58,734 bases of DNA from an uncultured Lachnospiraceae bacterium (GTDB lineage Bacteria; Bacillota; Clostridia; Lachnospirales; Lachnospiraceae). The position numbers and the translations under genes are program-made. Location of the stretch: NCBI GenBank assembly GCA_910585995.1, contig CAJUGG010000100.1:1-58734 (forward strand), in the 5' to 3' direction. The notes under the pieces were generated by a model, which was not told the origin of the DNA, did not search any database, and saw only the letters and a list, made by a program, of their open reading frames with translations. Below are positions 1 through 7,328 of this stretch, piece after piece (position 1 is the stretch's first letter; every line of letters begins with the position of its first letter).

Positions 1-1
1 A

Positions 2-256
2 GCCAGAAAATCAGACGATCTGTTAAAACGTGATTTCCATGCAGAGGAGCCGCTGACAAAATGTGTTACAGATATAACAGAGATCAAAGCCAGTGATGGA
101 AAACTGTATGTTTCTGCTGTTTTTGACTGTTTTGATTCCAGAGTGGTCGGTCTGGCAATGGATACCAACAGGAAGGCACCGTTATGTGTTCAGACACTGG
201 ACGTTGGAAAGGCGATGGTTTCAAGGATTTCCATGATAAATGTGGTCAGATTTTGA
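2..256 (+). pseudogene. IS3-family transposase (OrfB) remnant, cut by the window edge
   Basis: The frame reads without a stop from the window edge to a TGA at 254-256. About the first 66 residues look like the start of the rve/DDE integrase core of IS3-type OrfB. The stretch KCVTDITEIKASDGKLYVS carries the first catalytic Asp (in TDIT), followed by SAVFDCFDSRVVGLAMD. After LCVQTL (about position 199) the similarity stops. The second Asp (the HSDRG block) and the Glu are missing before the stop, so the copy cannot be active. It lies tail-to-tail against the ABC permease at 286-993. The 30 or so bases before that gene look unrelated to a transposase, so the IS junction is probably near 190-260. 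The 5' part lies outside the window. Confidence 0.7.
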
Positions 257-285
257 ATATCCATCACATGTTTGTCCTGTTGTGA

Positions 286-993
286 TTACATAAGATCTTT
301 TTGTTCCACTTTACAGATTGATAGAAACATAAAGAGAAGTGAGACTGCTGTCAGGATCAGAGGAAAGATTGCTTGATCTGACAGGGTAAAATCTCCCACA
401 TTTGCCTGCGTCAGAAAAATCAGTAAAAAAGAGGTGACAATGGTCGCGTTGGACGACTTCATGGCAAGCCCCACAAACAGGGCGATAAATCCCATTGTAA
501 CAATGACGGCTGCTTTTAATAACAGTTGTACATAGAACATAAGGCACAGCATATCAAAATCCAGAGGAAAGGCAGATACCATATACAGAGAACCAACCTG
601 GATACATCCATAGAGAAACAGCTTGGTCAGTACCAGTGCGGCAAAAGCAAAGAGCCATACCGCCAGCATCTGCGACAGCAGGATCTTTTGCCGCCGGATG
701 GGATAGGTGAACATCAGATCCATCGTCTTGTTTTTGTATGCCTTAACGATAAAAGAAGAGAGCATCACACTGGTAAAGAGCAGATATGCCATACTGGTAA
801 ACAGTTCAATAGATGAGGAGATGGTATCTTTTCCCGGTGCAGCATCCACCATTCCCGTATCCGGGTCTGTGGCAATCCCCAGATAGGCCAGTGCAAATAC
901 AAACAGGCCAAGAAGCGCTGCCATAACCACGGCTTTTACTAAATATTTTTGCATGTTATTTTTCTTCCACTCTAATCGAATCAATTTCCACAT
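286..993 (-). CDS. ABC-2 type transporter permease
   Basis: Polytopic membrane protein of 235 residues that would form the channel for the ATPase encoded just upstream. It starts with a short basic cytoplasmic segment (MWKLIRLEWKKNNMQKYL), typical of lantibiotic or bacitracin-type ABC-2 permeases. About six hydrophobic segments follow, the first at roughly residues 20-40. A cytoplasmic YKNKTMDLMFTYPIRRQKILL segment after the second helix is the usual coupling loop of this family. The start codon overlaps the end of the ATPase gene by 13 bp, so the two are translationally coupled. Together with the regulator and kinase upstream this is a two-component-controlled export or self-protection operon. 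The substrate cannot be read from sequence. The downstream side is truncated against an IS3 remnant, so a further operon gene may have been lost. Confidence 0.85.
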   Translation of the reverse strand: MWKLIRLEWKKNNMQKYLVKAVVMAALLGLFVFALAYLGIATDPDTGMVDAAPGKDTISSSIELFTSMAYLLFTSVMLSSFIVKAYKNKTMDLMFTYPIRRQKILLSQMLAVWLFAFAALVLTKLFLYGCIQVGSLYMVSAFPLDFDMLCLMFYVQLLLKAAVIVTMGFIALFVGLAMKSSNATIVTSFLLIFLTQANVGDFTLSDQAIFPLILTAVSLLFMFLSICKVEQKDLM

Positions 994-1910
994 GATGTAT
1001 CCCCCTCCTGGGTTAATTTTAAAAAGTAATCTTCCAATGTCTCTGATTTTTGTCCGAGTGCAGTCACCGGAACATTTTGAAGTGCCAGTGTCCTGGATAG
1101 TTCCTGCGTAGAGATCTGCCCGTCATAGATCCGGATTTTTCCATCTTCCCAGATCTTAAAATTGGAAAGACCTAAGATCTCACTGAGTGTATAGGCAGCT
1201 TTTTTGGTATTGGATACAGAGAGTTCGATATAAGCTAGAGTCTTCTCTTCGATCTCTTTCATGCTGATCTCTTTTTTCATCTGTCCATGGTGGATGATGC
1301 CAATGGTATCTGCAACGCTCTCGATCTCTGAAAGGATATGACTGGAGATCAAGATGGTGACTTGGTATTCTAAGCAAAGCATCTTTAACAGATCTCGGAT
1401 CTGCTTCATCCCTGCCGGATCAAGTCCGTTGGTGGGTTCATCGAGGATTAAGAGTTCTGGTCTGCACAGAACGGCTCTTGCGATGCCTAAGCGCTCTTTC
1501 ATGCCCAGAGAATACTCTCGTACGGGTTTGTTGACAGCATCTGACAGATGCAGCATCTCTAAGGCTTTTTCGATGCTGCCATGCTGATAATATCCCATGT
1601 AGTCACAGTGCAGAGACAGATTTTCATATCCTGTCATATGTTCATAAAATGTGGGAAATTCAATCATGGCGCCCATACGTTTTAGCACTTCGTAGGAGCG
1701 GGGAGTTAAGATCTCTCCAAAGATCTTGATATTTCCGCTGGTGGGTTTCCAAAGGTTTAAAAGCATCTTCATCATGGTCGTCTTGCCGGCGCCGTTTGGG
1801 CCAAGGAATCCATAGATCTCTCCTTTTTTTAGATGCAGGCTGACATCTCTCACCAGGTCTTTTCCGCCAATGGTTTTGGTAAGATGGTTGGTCTGTAATA
1901 AATAAGACAT
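981..1910 (-). CDS. ABC transporter ATP-binding protein, BcrA/lantibiotic type
   Basis: Cytoplasmic ATPase of 309 residues. Walker A GPNGAGKT is at residues 37-44, the signature is YSLGMKERLGIARA, and Walker B is LLILDEPTNGLDP with the D-loop and then ILISSHILSEIE. The C-terminal 90 residues form the accessory domain seen in BcrA/NatA-like proteins, ending in ETLEDYFLKLTQ. The length is normal for the family. The ATG at 1910 has AGGAG seven bases upstream. It lies between the kinase gene (99-bp gap) and the permease (13-bp overlap). It most likely powers export or removal of a membrane-active peptide. Specificity is inferred only from family and neighbourhood. Confidence 0.9.
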   Translation of the reverse strand: MSYLLQTNHLTKTIGGKDLVRDVSLHLKKGEIYGFLGPNGAGKTTMMKMLLNLWKPTSGNIKIFGEILTPRSYEVLKRMGAMIEFPTFYEHMTGYENLSLHCDYMGYYQHGSIEKALEMLHLSDAVNKPVREYSLGMKERLGIARAVLCRPELLILDEPTNGLDPAGMKQIRDLLKMLCLEYQVTILISSHILSEIESVADTIGIIHHGQMKKEISMKEIEEKTLAYIELSVSNTKKAAYTLSEILGLSNFKIWEDGKIRIYDGQISTQELSRTLALQNVPVTALGQKSETLEDYFLKLTQEGDTSCGN

Positions 1911-2009
1911 ACGCTTCTCCTATTTGCTGTTTTTTGCTACCTGCTACCATTGTAACGGCTTTGCTTTTCAAAACTCTTGCACAAATCTTACATATTTCTT
2001 TCATTGGCT

Positions 2010-2858
2010 TTAAATGGGATATTTTTTTAACTGAATGGTAAATGTGGTCTTGACTCCTGGGTTACTGTCTAAAGTAAGATCACCTTCCATCTTAAGGGCT
2101 AAATTTTTGGCGATGGTGAGTCCTAGTCCATTTCCTTGCACGTTGCGGTTTCGGGAATCATCCATGGTAAACAGGCGGTCAAAGACACGGTCTGCAAAGG
2201 CTTTTTCTATCCCTTTTCCCTTATCCACCACTTCCACTAAGACATGTCTCTCGTCAGTCCTTAGAAAAAGGCCCATATAGGACCCATCAGCCCCATAGCG
2301 GACCGCATTGGAGAAAAGGTTGGATAAGATGCGTTCGATGGCTTCTGCGTTGCCCCAGACATAGATAGGAGTCTCCGGAACCTGGACTTCCACTTGAAAG
2401 GATTGGTTGGTCAGGACTTCATAAAAATCCAGGATGCCAGAGCGGCAGCTCTCGCAGATATTGACCTTGGAAAGCTCGATCTTTTGATCGCCGGATTCGA
2501 TCTTGGCCAGGCTGAAAAACTGGTTGATCAGCTCCATCACGCTCTCTGCTTTTTGCTGGGTCTTTTGCAGCAGTTCATCGGTGACTCCCTGAAGCTGCAT
2601 AATTTCCAAATATCCCAGAAGAACGGTCATGGGTGTCTTGATGTCGTGAGAGATATTGGAGAGCATCTTTTTGGAAGCCAGCAGAGAACGGCGGTAGTCA
2701 GCTTTTACTTTCTGATGAGTGTCTAACAGGCGGTTGATCTGTGCAGATAGTTTGATCAGTTCCTTATTATCGGTAAAAATATGGATTCGTTCTTCACTGT
2801 CATTGTCGATGATTTCTTTGAGCTTTTGATGGACAGGCTGCAGCTTTTTATCTCTCAT
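2010..2858 (-). CDS. sensor histidine kinase without an evident membrane segment
   Basis: Histidine kinase of 282 residues. The DHp helix carries the phospho-acceptor His71 in MLSNISHDIKTPMTVLLGYL. The N box is NLFSNAVRYGADG, the G1 box VVDKGKGIEKAF, and the G2 box GNGLGLTIAKNLA, so the catalytic half is complete. The N-terminus is polar (MRDKKLQPVHQKLKEIID...) and I see no transmembrane helix. Relatives beside BcrA-type transporters normally have one or two. The ATG overlaps the regulator stop codon by 4 bp (ATGA), which supports this start. It phosphorylates the adjacent OmpR-type regulator. The signal may be received through the ABC transporter or another partner. Confidence 0.88.
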   Translation of the reverse strand: MRDKKLQPVHQKLKEIIDNDSEERIHIFTDNKELIKLSAQINRLLDTHQKVKADYRRSLLASKKMLSNISHDIKTPMTVLLGYLEIMQLQGVTDELLQKTQQKAESVMELINQFFSLAKIESGDQKIELSKVNICESCRSGILDFYEVLTNQSFQVEVQVPETPIYVWGNAEAIERILSNLFSNAVRYGADGSYMGLFLRTDERHVLVEVVDKGKGIEKAFADRVFDRLFTMDDSRNRNVQGNGLGLTIAKNLALKMEGDLTLDSNPGVKTTFTIQLKKYPI

Positions 2859-3556
2859 AATCCTTCTCCCAATTTATAGCCGATGCCCCAGACTGTAAGG
2901 ATGTATCTGGGATTGCGGGAATCTTCTTCTACCTTTGTGCGAAGCCTGCTGACCTGCACATTGACTGCATTATCGTCCCCAAAATAAGCTTCTTTCCACA
3001 CCAGATGGTAGAGTTGCTCTTTGGTATAGATTCGCTTGGGATTCTGCATCAGAAGTTTTAGCAGTTCATATTCTTTGGCAGTCAGATCAATCGGAATTCC
3101 TTTTTTGGTAAGCGTATGGTCCGACAGATTCATGGTCAGCTCTCCTGCGCTTAGAAGCTGGGGTTCTTCCTCTTTGGCGTGGTCATACTGGGTGGCTCTT
3201 CGGATATTAGCTTTGATCCTTGCCAAGACCTCCAGCACAGAAAAAGGTTTGGTGATATAGTCGTCGGCACCCAGACCAAGTCCCAGTGTCTTATCTGCCT
3301 CGGTATCCTTGGCAGAGAGGATGATCACTGGAACCACACTGTTTTTTCGGATATGCTGCATCACGTCCATGCCGCTGATCTTAGGGATCATCAGATCCAG
3401 AAGCACCAGGCTGAACGGATGTGCGTCAAACTGTATACAAGCCTCCTGCCCGTCAAAGGCACAGACCACATGGTAGTTCTCCGCAGTTAGATAATTTTTT
3501 AACATTTCGCTGATCTCTTCGTCGTCTTCCACTAGCAGGATGCTGTGTTGCGTCAT
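2855..3556 (-). CDS. OmpR/PhoB-family response regulator
   Basis: Two-domain transcription factor of 233 residues. The receiver has the acidic pocket LLVEDDEE, phospho-acceptor Asp54 in VLLDLMIP, a Ser-Ala switch (ILSAKD) and the Lys in YITKPF. The winged-helix domain ends in RLRTKVEEDSRNPRYILTVWGIGYKLG, typical of PhoB-like DNA binding. I chose the ATG at 3556 (MTQHSILL) because AAGGA lies just upstream. An in-frame start 54 bp earlier would lack this and add an atypical tail. It is the first gene of the regulator-kinase-ATPase-permease operon and should activate it. A good sigma-A promoter lies upstream at 3613-3641. Confidence 0.92.
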   Translation of the reverse strand: MTQHSILLVEDDEEISEMLKNYLTAENYHVVCAFDGQEACIQFDAHPFSLVLLDLMIPKISGMDVMQHIRKNSVVPVIILSAKDTEADKTLGLGLGADDYITKPFSVLEVLARIKANIRRATQYDHAKEEEPQLLSAGELTMNLSDHTLTKKGIPIDLTAKEYELLKLLMQNPKRIYTKEQLYHLVWKEAYFGDDNAVNVQVSRLRTKVEEDSRNPRYILTVWGIGYKLGEGL

Positions 3557-3612
3557 CTTGGTATCCTTTTTTTCATTAAAATATTTGTCATATGACAGGC
3601 TCCCTGCCAACT

Positions 3613-3641
3613 ATTATAAAGCTTTGAAACAACCTTGGCAA
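3613..3641 (-). promoter_or_regulatory. sigma-A-type promoter of the regulator/kinase/ABC operon
   Basis: On the reverse strand, TTGCCA (3636-3641) and a perfect TATAAT (3613-3618) are separated by 17 bp. They lie about 57 bp upstream of the regulator ATG at 3556. Nothing else on that strand could use it. Confidence 0.65.
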
Positions 3642-3693
3642 CTATAACACAAATGGCTAAACTGTTACTACAAAATTCCTCTTTCACGAAGTA

Positions 3694-3723
3694 TTGACAA
3701 TCTTCCTATGGAAAAGATACAAT
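3694..3723 (+). promoter_or_regulatory. sigma-A-type promoter of the ADP-ribosylglycohydrolase/ibrAB operon
   Basis: A perfect -35 TTGACA (3694-3699) and TACAAT (3718-3723) are separated by 18 bp. Transcription would begin near 3730. That leaves only about 7 bases before the ATG at 3737 but a normal leader before the ATG at 3752. Confidence 0.65.
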
Positions 3724-3751
3724 AGGGATATTCTAAATGGGGGTGTGGCAG

Positions 3752-4696
3752 ATGAAACGCAGAGATCGGATAGTGGGCGGTCTGTTTGGACTGTTGGTGG
3801 GGGATGCACTGGGAGTTCCCTATGAGTTTCGCGATGCGAAAGAGCTGCCTTCTTATGAAGAGATCGAGATGGTGGTGCCTTGCGGGTTTCAAAAGACGTA
3901 TAGAGAGGTGGAGGCGGGGACTTGGTCAGATGATGGTGCCCAGGCACTTTGTCTGTTGGATAGTCTGATACAAAAAGACGGGTTTTCGCTTGAAAATTAT
4001 GCAGCCTTTTTATCTTCTTGGTATGAGGAAGGAACCTGGGCGGTGGATCATGTGGTGTTTGATGTAGGCAATCAGACGGGATATGCGCTTCATGCGTACC
4101 GAAAGGGCGTACCTCCAGAGGAATGCGGGATGCTGAGTCCGGAAGGAAAGGGAAATGGTGCACTGATGCGGGTGCTGCCGTTGGTATTGTGGCATGGCTG
4201 TCAGCAGGAGATCTCAGAGCATCAGTTGGTACTGGATGCCCACAGGCAGTGTCTGATTACCCATGGAAATATCTGTAATCAGGTGTGCTGTGCGCTGTAT
4301 TGTCTTGCGGCTCTGTACTTGCTGGATGGAAGAGGCGCCCAAGATGCGATAGAAGAGGCAGTCAGACGGTTAAGAGAGATTTATCAGGAGATGCCGGAGT
4401 ATGCAAAAGAGCTGGAATGGAGCATCCGTCCGGATGAGCCATGGGAGGGCAGAGGCTCCGGGTATGTGGTGGACTGCCTGCGCAGTGCTTTTATGATCTT
4501 GGGACAAGCATCCGACTATGAGGAAGCTGTCAAGAGGGCAGTGCTGCTTGGAGATGATACGGATACTACAGCGTGTGTGACCGGCGGACTGGCGGGGATC
4601 TTATATGGGGTGCAGGATATCCCCAGGCGCTGGATGGAGACTCTTAGAGAACGTAAGCAAGTGGAGATCTTGTTGTCTGGGCTGATCAAATCGTGA
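3752..4696 (+). CDS. ADP-ribosylglycohydrolase family protein
   Basis: All-alpha, Mg-dependent ARH/DraG-like hydrolase of 314 residues that removes ADP-ribose from proteins or other acceptors. The N-terminal GLLVGDALGVPYEF, the metal-binding WSDDGAQALCLLDS, the central GNGALMRVLPLVL and the C-terminal LLGDDTDTTACVTGGLAG blocks are all present, so both metal half-sites look intact. The ATG at 3752 has a GGGGGTG ribosome site and fits the promoter position. An ATG at 3737 would add five residues. Only 4 bp separate it from the ibrA-like gene, so it heads a three-gene operon with ibrA and ibrB. The target of de-ADP-ribosylation is unknown. Its link to IbrAB is the interesting part. Confidence 0.88.
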   Translation: MKRRDRIVGGLFGLLVGDALGVPYEFRDAKELPSYEEIEMVVPCGFQKTYREVEAGTWSDDGAQALCLLDSLIQKDGFSLENYAAFLSSWYEEGTWAVDHVVFDVGNQTGYALHAYRKGVPPEECGMLSPEGKGNGALMRVLPLVLWHGCQQEISEHQLVLDAHRQCLITHGNICNQVCCALYCLAALYLLDGRGAQDAIEEAVRRLREIYQEMPEYAKELEWSIRPDEPWEGRGSGYVVDCLRSAFMILGQASDYEEAVKRAVLLGDDTDTTACVTGGLAGILYGVQDIPRRWMETLRERKQVEILLSGLIKS

Positions 4697-4700
4697 GAAT

Positions 4701-6032
4701 ATGACAAAAGAATATATTGAGAAAAATGTATATGACGCCTTGCAGGAGCGGTTTAATTTCCTGTTTAATGAATTTGACAACATCTATATCTCTTTTTCTG
4801 GCGGGAAGGACAGCGGCCTTTTGCTGGATCTATTGATGGATTTTCGTAGACGTAATTACCCATGGAAAAATATCGGAATATTTCACCAGGATTTTGAGGC
4901 ACAGTATACCGTGACGACAGAATATGTGGAGCGGACGCTGGAACGCTATAAGGACGAAGCAGAGATCTATTGGGTCTGTCTGCCCATGGCGACGCGTACG
5001 GCGCTCAGCAGCTATGAGATGTACTGGTATCCCTGGGATGATACAAAGGAAGAGCAGTGGGTACGCAAGATGCCGGATCAGGATTATGTGATAAATATGA
5101 AGAACAATCCGATGAGCACCTACCGTTATCGGATGCCGCAGGAAGATCTGGCCAAGCAGTTTGGGCGCTGGTATCGCATGGTCCATGGAGGGAAGCGGAC
5201 GGTATGTCTTCTGGGGATGCGGGCAGATGAGTCCCTGCAGCGTTATAGCGGGTTTGTCAATAAAAAATATGGCTACAAAGGGCAGTGCTGGATTAGCCGG
5301 CAGTTCAAAGATGTCTGGTGTGCTTCTCCTATATATGACTGGACGGTAGAGGATGTCTGGCATGCGATCTCCATATTCAATTATGATTATAACCGTCTAT
5401 ATGACTTGTATTATATGGCGGGGCTGAAAGTCTCTCAGATGCGTGTCGCTTCGCCTTTTAATGATTATTCCAAGGATTCTCTGAACTTGTACCGGGTGAT
5501 CGACCCGGAGATCTGGACAAAGCTGGTGGGTAGGGTCAGAGGCGCTAATTTTGCCTGTATCTACGGGCGGACGAAGGCGATGGGATATCGAAATATAACT
5601 CTGCCGGAGGGTTATACCTGGAAAGAATATACGAATTTTTTGCTGGCTACGCTGCCTACGAAACTGCGCAATAACTATGTGAGCAAATTTAATACTTCGA
5701 TCGAGTTTTGGCACAAGACTGGCGGAGGACTGGATGAAGAAGCGATTCAGGAGCTGGAAGAGCATGGTTATAAGATCCGGCGAAATGGGGTGTCCAATTA
5801 TACGCTGAATAAAAAGTCCAGGGTGATCTTTCTGGACAGTATTCCGGATGATACAGATGATATCAAATCTACAAAAGATATCCCCAGCTGGAAGAGGATG
5901 TGTTACTGTATCCTGAAAAATGACCATATCTGCCGGTTTATGGGATTTGGGATGAACCGGGAGCAGCAGAGAAGGGTGAATGCGATCAAAGAAAAATATA
6001 AGAGCATTGAGGAGATGAATTATGGAAAATAA
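4701..6032 (+). CDS. ibrA: IbrA-like phosphoadenosine phosphosulfate reductase family protein (DUF3440)
   Basis: Protein of 443 residues with an N-type ATP-pyrophosphatase domain. The P-loop SGGKDS is at residues 33-38, followed by the PAPS-reductase fold (FHQDFEAQYTVTTEYVE, LLGMRADESLQR). The C-terminal part matches DUF3440, including the conserved Cys-rich WKRMCYCILKNDHICRFMGFG. E. coli IbrA has this architecture and acts with the ParB-like IbrB to switch on eib genes. The fold is shared with sulfur-transfer enzymes such as DndC of DNA phosphorothioation, so an adenylating or sulfur-transfer chemistry is plausible but unproven. It starts 4 bp after the ADP-ribosylglycohydrolase and overlaps ibrB by 11 bp, which implies coupled expression of three proteins. 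Confidence 0.88.
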   Translation: MTKEYIEKNVYDALQERFNFLFNEFDNIYISFSGGKDSGLLLDLLMDFRRRNYPWKNIGIFHQDFEAQYTVTTEYVERTLERYKDEAEIYWVCLPMATRTALSSYEMYWYPWDDTKEEQWVRKMPDQDYVINMKNNPMSTYRYRMPQEDLAKQFGRWYRMVHGGKRTVCLLGMRADESLQRYSGFVNKKYGYKGQCWISRQFKDVWCASPIYDWTVEDVWHAISIFNYDYNRLYDLYYMAGLKVSQMRVASPFNDYSKDSLNLYRVIDPEIWTKLVGRVRGANFACIYGRTKAMGYRNITLPEGYTWKEYTNFLLATLPTKLRNNYVSKFNTSIEFWHKTGGGLDEEAIQELEEHGYKIRRNGVSNYTLNKKSRVIFLDSIPDDTDDIKSTKDIPSWKRMCYCILKNDHICRFMGFGMNREQQRRVNAIKEKYKSIEEMNYGK

Positions 6033-6558
6033 AAGTCCTGTTTATCATGTGATCCCTGTTTCTATCAAGAAGATCAGAGCGAATACTTATAATCCCAATA
6101 CCGTGGCGCCGCCGGAGATGAAGCTGTTGTATGACAGCATTAAAGAGGATGGGTATACGATGCCGATTGTCTGCTATTATGATAAGGAGAAGGATGAATA
6201 TATCATCGTAGATGGGTTTCACCGCTATCGGATTATGTTGGATCATTCGGATATCTACGAGAGAGAAAATGGGATGCTGCCGGTGTCTGTGATTGATAAA
6301 CCGATTGATCAGAGGATGGCGAGTACGATCCGGCACAACCGGGCAAGAGGAACGCATAATGTGGATTTGATGAGCAATATTATAAAAGAGCTGCATGAAC
6401 TAGGACGTAATGATAAATGGATCTCAAAACATCTGGGGATGGATGAGGATGAGATTCTGAGGCTGAAGCAGATTACGGGGTTGACAGCGCTGTTTAAAGA
6501 AGTGCAGTTTGGACAGGCTTGGTTGCCGGTGGAGGAGGGGGACGGTTCCCCCACCTGA
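6022..6558 (+). CDS. ibrB: IbrB-like ParB/Srx-fold protein
   Basis: Protein of 178 residues. The N-terminal ParB-like fold carries IKEDGYTMPIVCYYD and the signature VDGFHRYR at residues 63-70. A helix-turn-helix-like region follows (MSNIIKELHELGRNDKWISKHLGMDEDEILRLKQITG). It is the partner of IbrA, whose gene it overlaps by 11 bp. The last residues (EEGDGSPT) are encoded inside the left arm of the large nested hairpin that starts at 6546, and the stop at 6556-6558 is part of that arm. The natural C-terminus has therefore probably been replaced or extended by the hairpin element. Whether the protein binds or cuts nucleic acid cannot be told here. Confidence 0.88.
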   Translation: MENKSPVYHVIPVSIKKIRANTYNPNTVAPPEMKLLYDSIKEDGYTMPIVCYYDKEKDEYIIVDGFHRYRIMLDHSDIYERENGMLPVSVIDKPIDQRMASTIRHNRARGTHNVDLMSNIIKELHELGRNDKWISKHLGMDEDEILRLKQITGLTALFKEVQFGQAWLPVEEGDGSPT

Positions 6559-6855
6559 CAGGGCGGCCTTTGGTCTGGTTCCGGCCTTGGCCTTGTGACA
6601 CCGCAAGCGGCGGCTGCATCACGCCGGGGGTTCGACAAAGGTCTGCATAGAGTGTATCGGACAGTTCGCCGCTTTTGTATGCCCCAGACGTACACGTAAA
6701 ATGTGTTCGTCTGGGGCATACAAAAACGTCAAACTGTCCGCTCCAATCTACACAGCACTCTTTGTGCGAACCCCCGGCGTGATGCAGCCGCCGCTTGCGG
6801 TGTCACAAGGCCAGGGCCGGAACCAGACCAAAGGCTGTCCTGTCAGGTGGGGGAA
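6546..6855 (+). repeat. nested hairpin element, copy A (largest, 310 bp)
   Basis: Outer arms of about 95 bp (6546-6640 and 6759-6855) are complementary with only about four differences. They begin TTCCCCCACCTGACAGG and end in CGCCGGGGGTTCG. The conserved core is 6641-6758: GTCTGCATAGAGTGTATC + GGACA on the left, TGTCC + GCTCCAATCTACACAGCAC on the right. Inside it are a second locus-specific stem and an inner palindrome (TTTGTATGCCCCAGACG / CGTCTGGGGCATACAAA). It fills the gap between the convergent ibrB and ridA genes and supplies the end of ibrB. There is no U-tract, so it is not a simple terminator. Confidence 0.93.
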
Positions 6856-6903
6856 CCTGAGCCTGATAGGCTGAAGGGGGGGACTGGCGGAGCCGGAGGC
6901 TTA

Positions 6904-7272
6904 TTATTTTAGGGCGATGGCTTCGATTTCGCAGAGGACGCCTTTGGGGAGTTCTTTGACGGCGACGCAGCTTCTGGCGGGTTTGGAGATAAAGTATTTT
7001 GCGTAGGCTTCGTTGAAGGCGGCAAAATCGGCCATGTCAGCCAGAAAGCAGGTGGTCTTGATGACCTTTTCAAAGCTGCTTTGGGCGGCTTCTAGGATGG
7101 CGCCTACGTTTTTGCAGCTTTGTTCGGCCTGGGCGCTGATACCTTCGGGGATGTTGCCGGTGGCTGGATCTACGGGGATCTGGCCGGATGTGTAGATCAT
7201 CCCTTGTACTTCATATCCTTGTGAATAAGGTCCTATTGCCCCTGGGGCTTTGTCTGTTGCGATGATTTTCAT
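6904..7272 (-). CDS. ridA: RidA family reactive enamine/imine deaminase
   Basis: Protein of 122 residues, full length for the YjgF/YER057c/UK114 family, which forms trimers in the cytosol. It hydrolyses reactive 2-aminoacrylate and related imines released by PLP enzymes such as threonine dehydratase. The fingerprints are GAIGPYSQG near the N-terminus, TSGQIP, and KPARSCVAVKELPKG with the substrate-binding Arg100. Glu115 (GVLCEIEA) is also present, so it should be an active RidA rather than an inactive paralogue. A GGAGGAG ribosome site lies upstream of the ATG. It stands alone on the reverse strand, about 50 bp from the dehydrogenase gene upstream, and could share its transcript. Confidence 0.95.
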   Translation of the reverse strand: MKIIATDKAPGAIGPYSQGYEVQGMIYTSGQIPVDPATGNIPEGISAQAEQSCKNVGAILEAAQSSFEKVIKTTCFLADMADFAAFNEAYAKYFISKPARSCVAVKELPKGVLCEIEAIALK

Positions 7273-7328
7273 GATTGATACTCCTCCTGGTTGTTTTTTC
7301 CTATTTTACTCCCAGGCCGCATATAAAG

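Noticed and set aside
2..256. Functional IS3 element
   Set aside because: The second and third catalytic acidic residues are missing before the stop and no inverted end can be recognised.
6546..6855. Hairpin copies as ordinary intrinsic terminators
   Set aside because: They lack U-tracts, are far longer than terminators, and several (copies D, E, H) lie between divergent gene starts.
6546..6912. Short open frames across the hairpin copies giving recurring peptides such as TVRSNLHSTL and SAPIYTALF
   Set aside because: They recur only because the hairpin core recurs, appear in several frames and both strands, and lack consistent ribosome sites. They are translation artefacts of the repeat, likely to be mis-annotated as small proteins.
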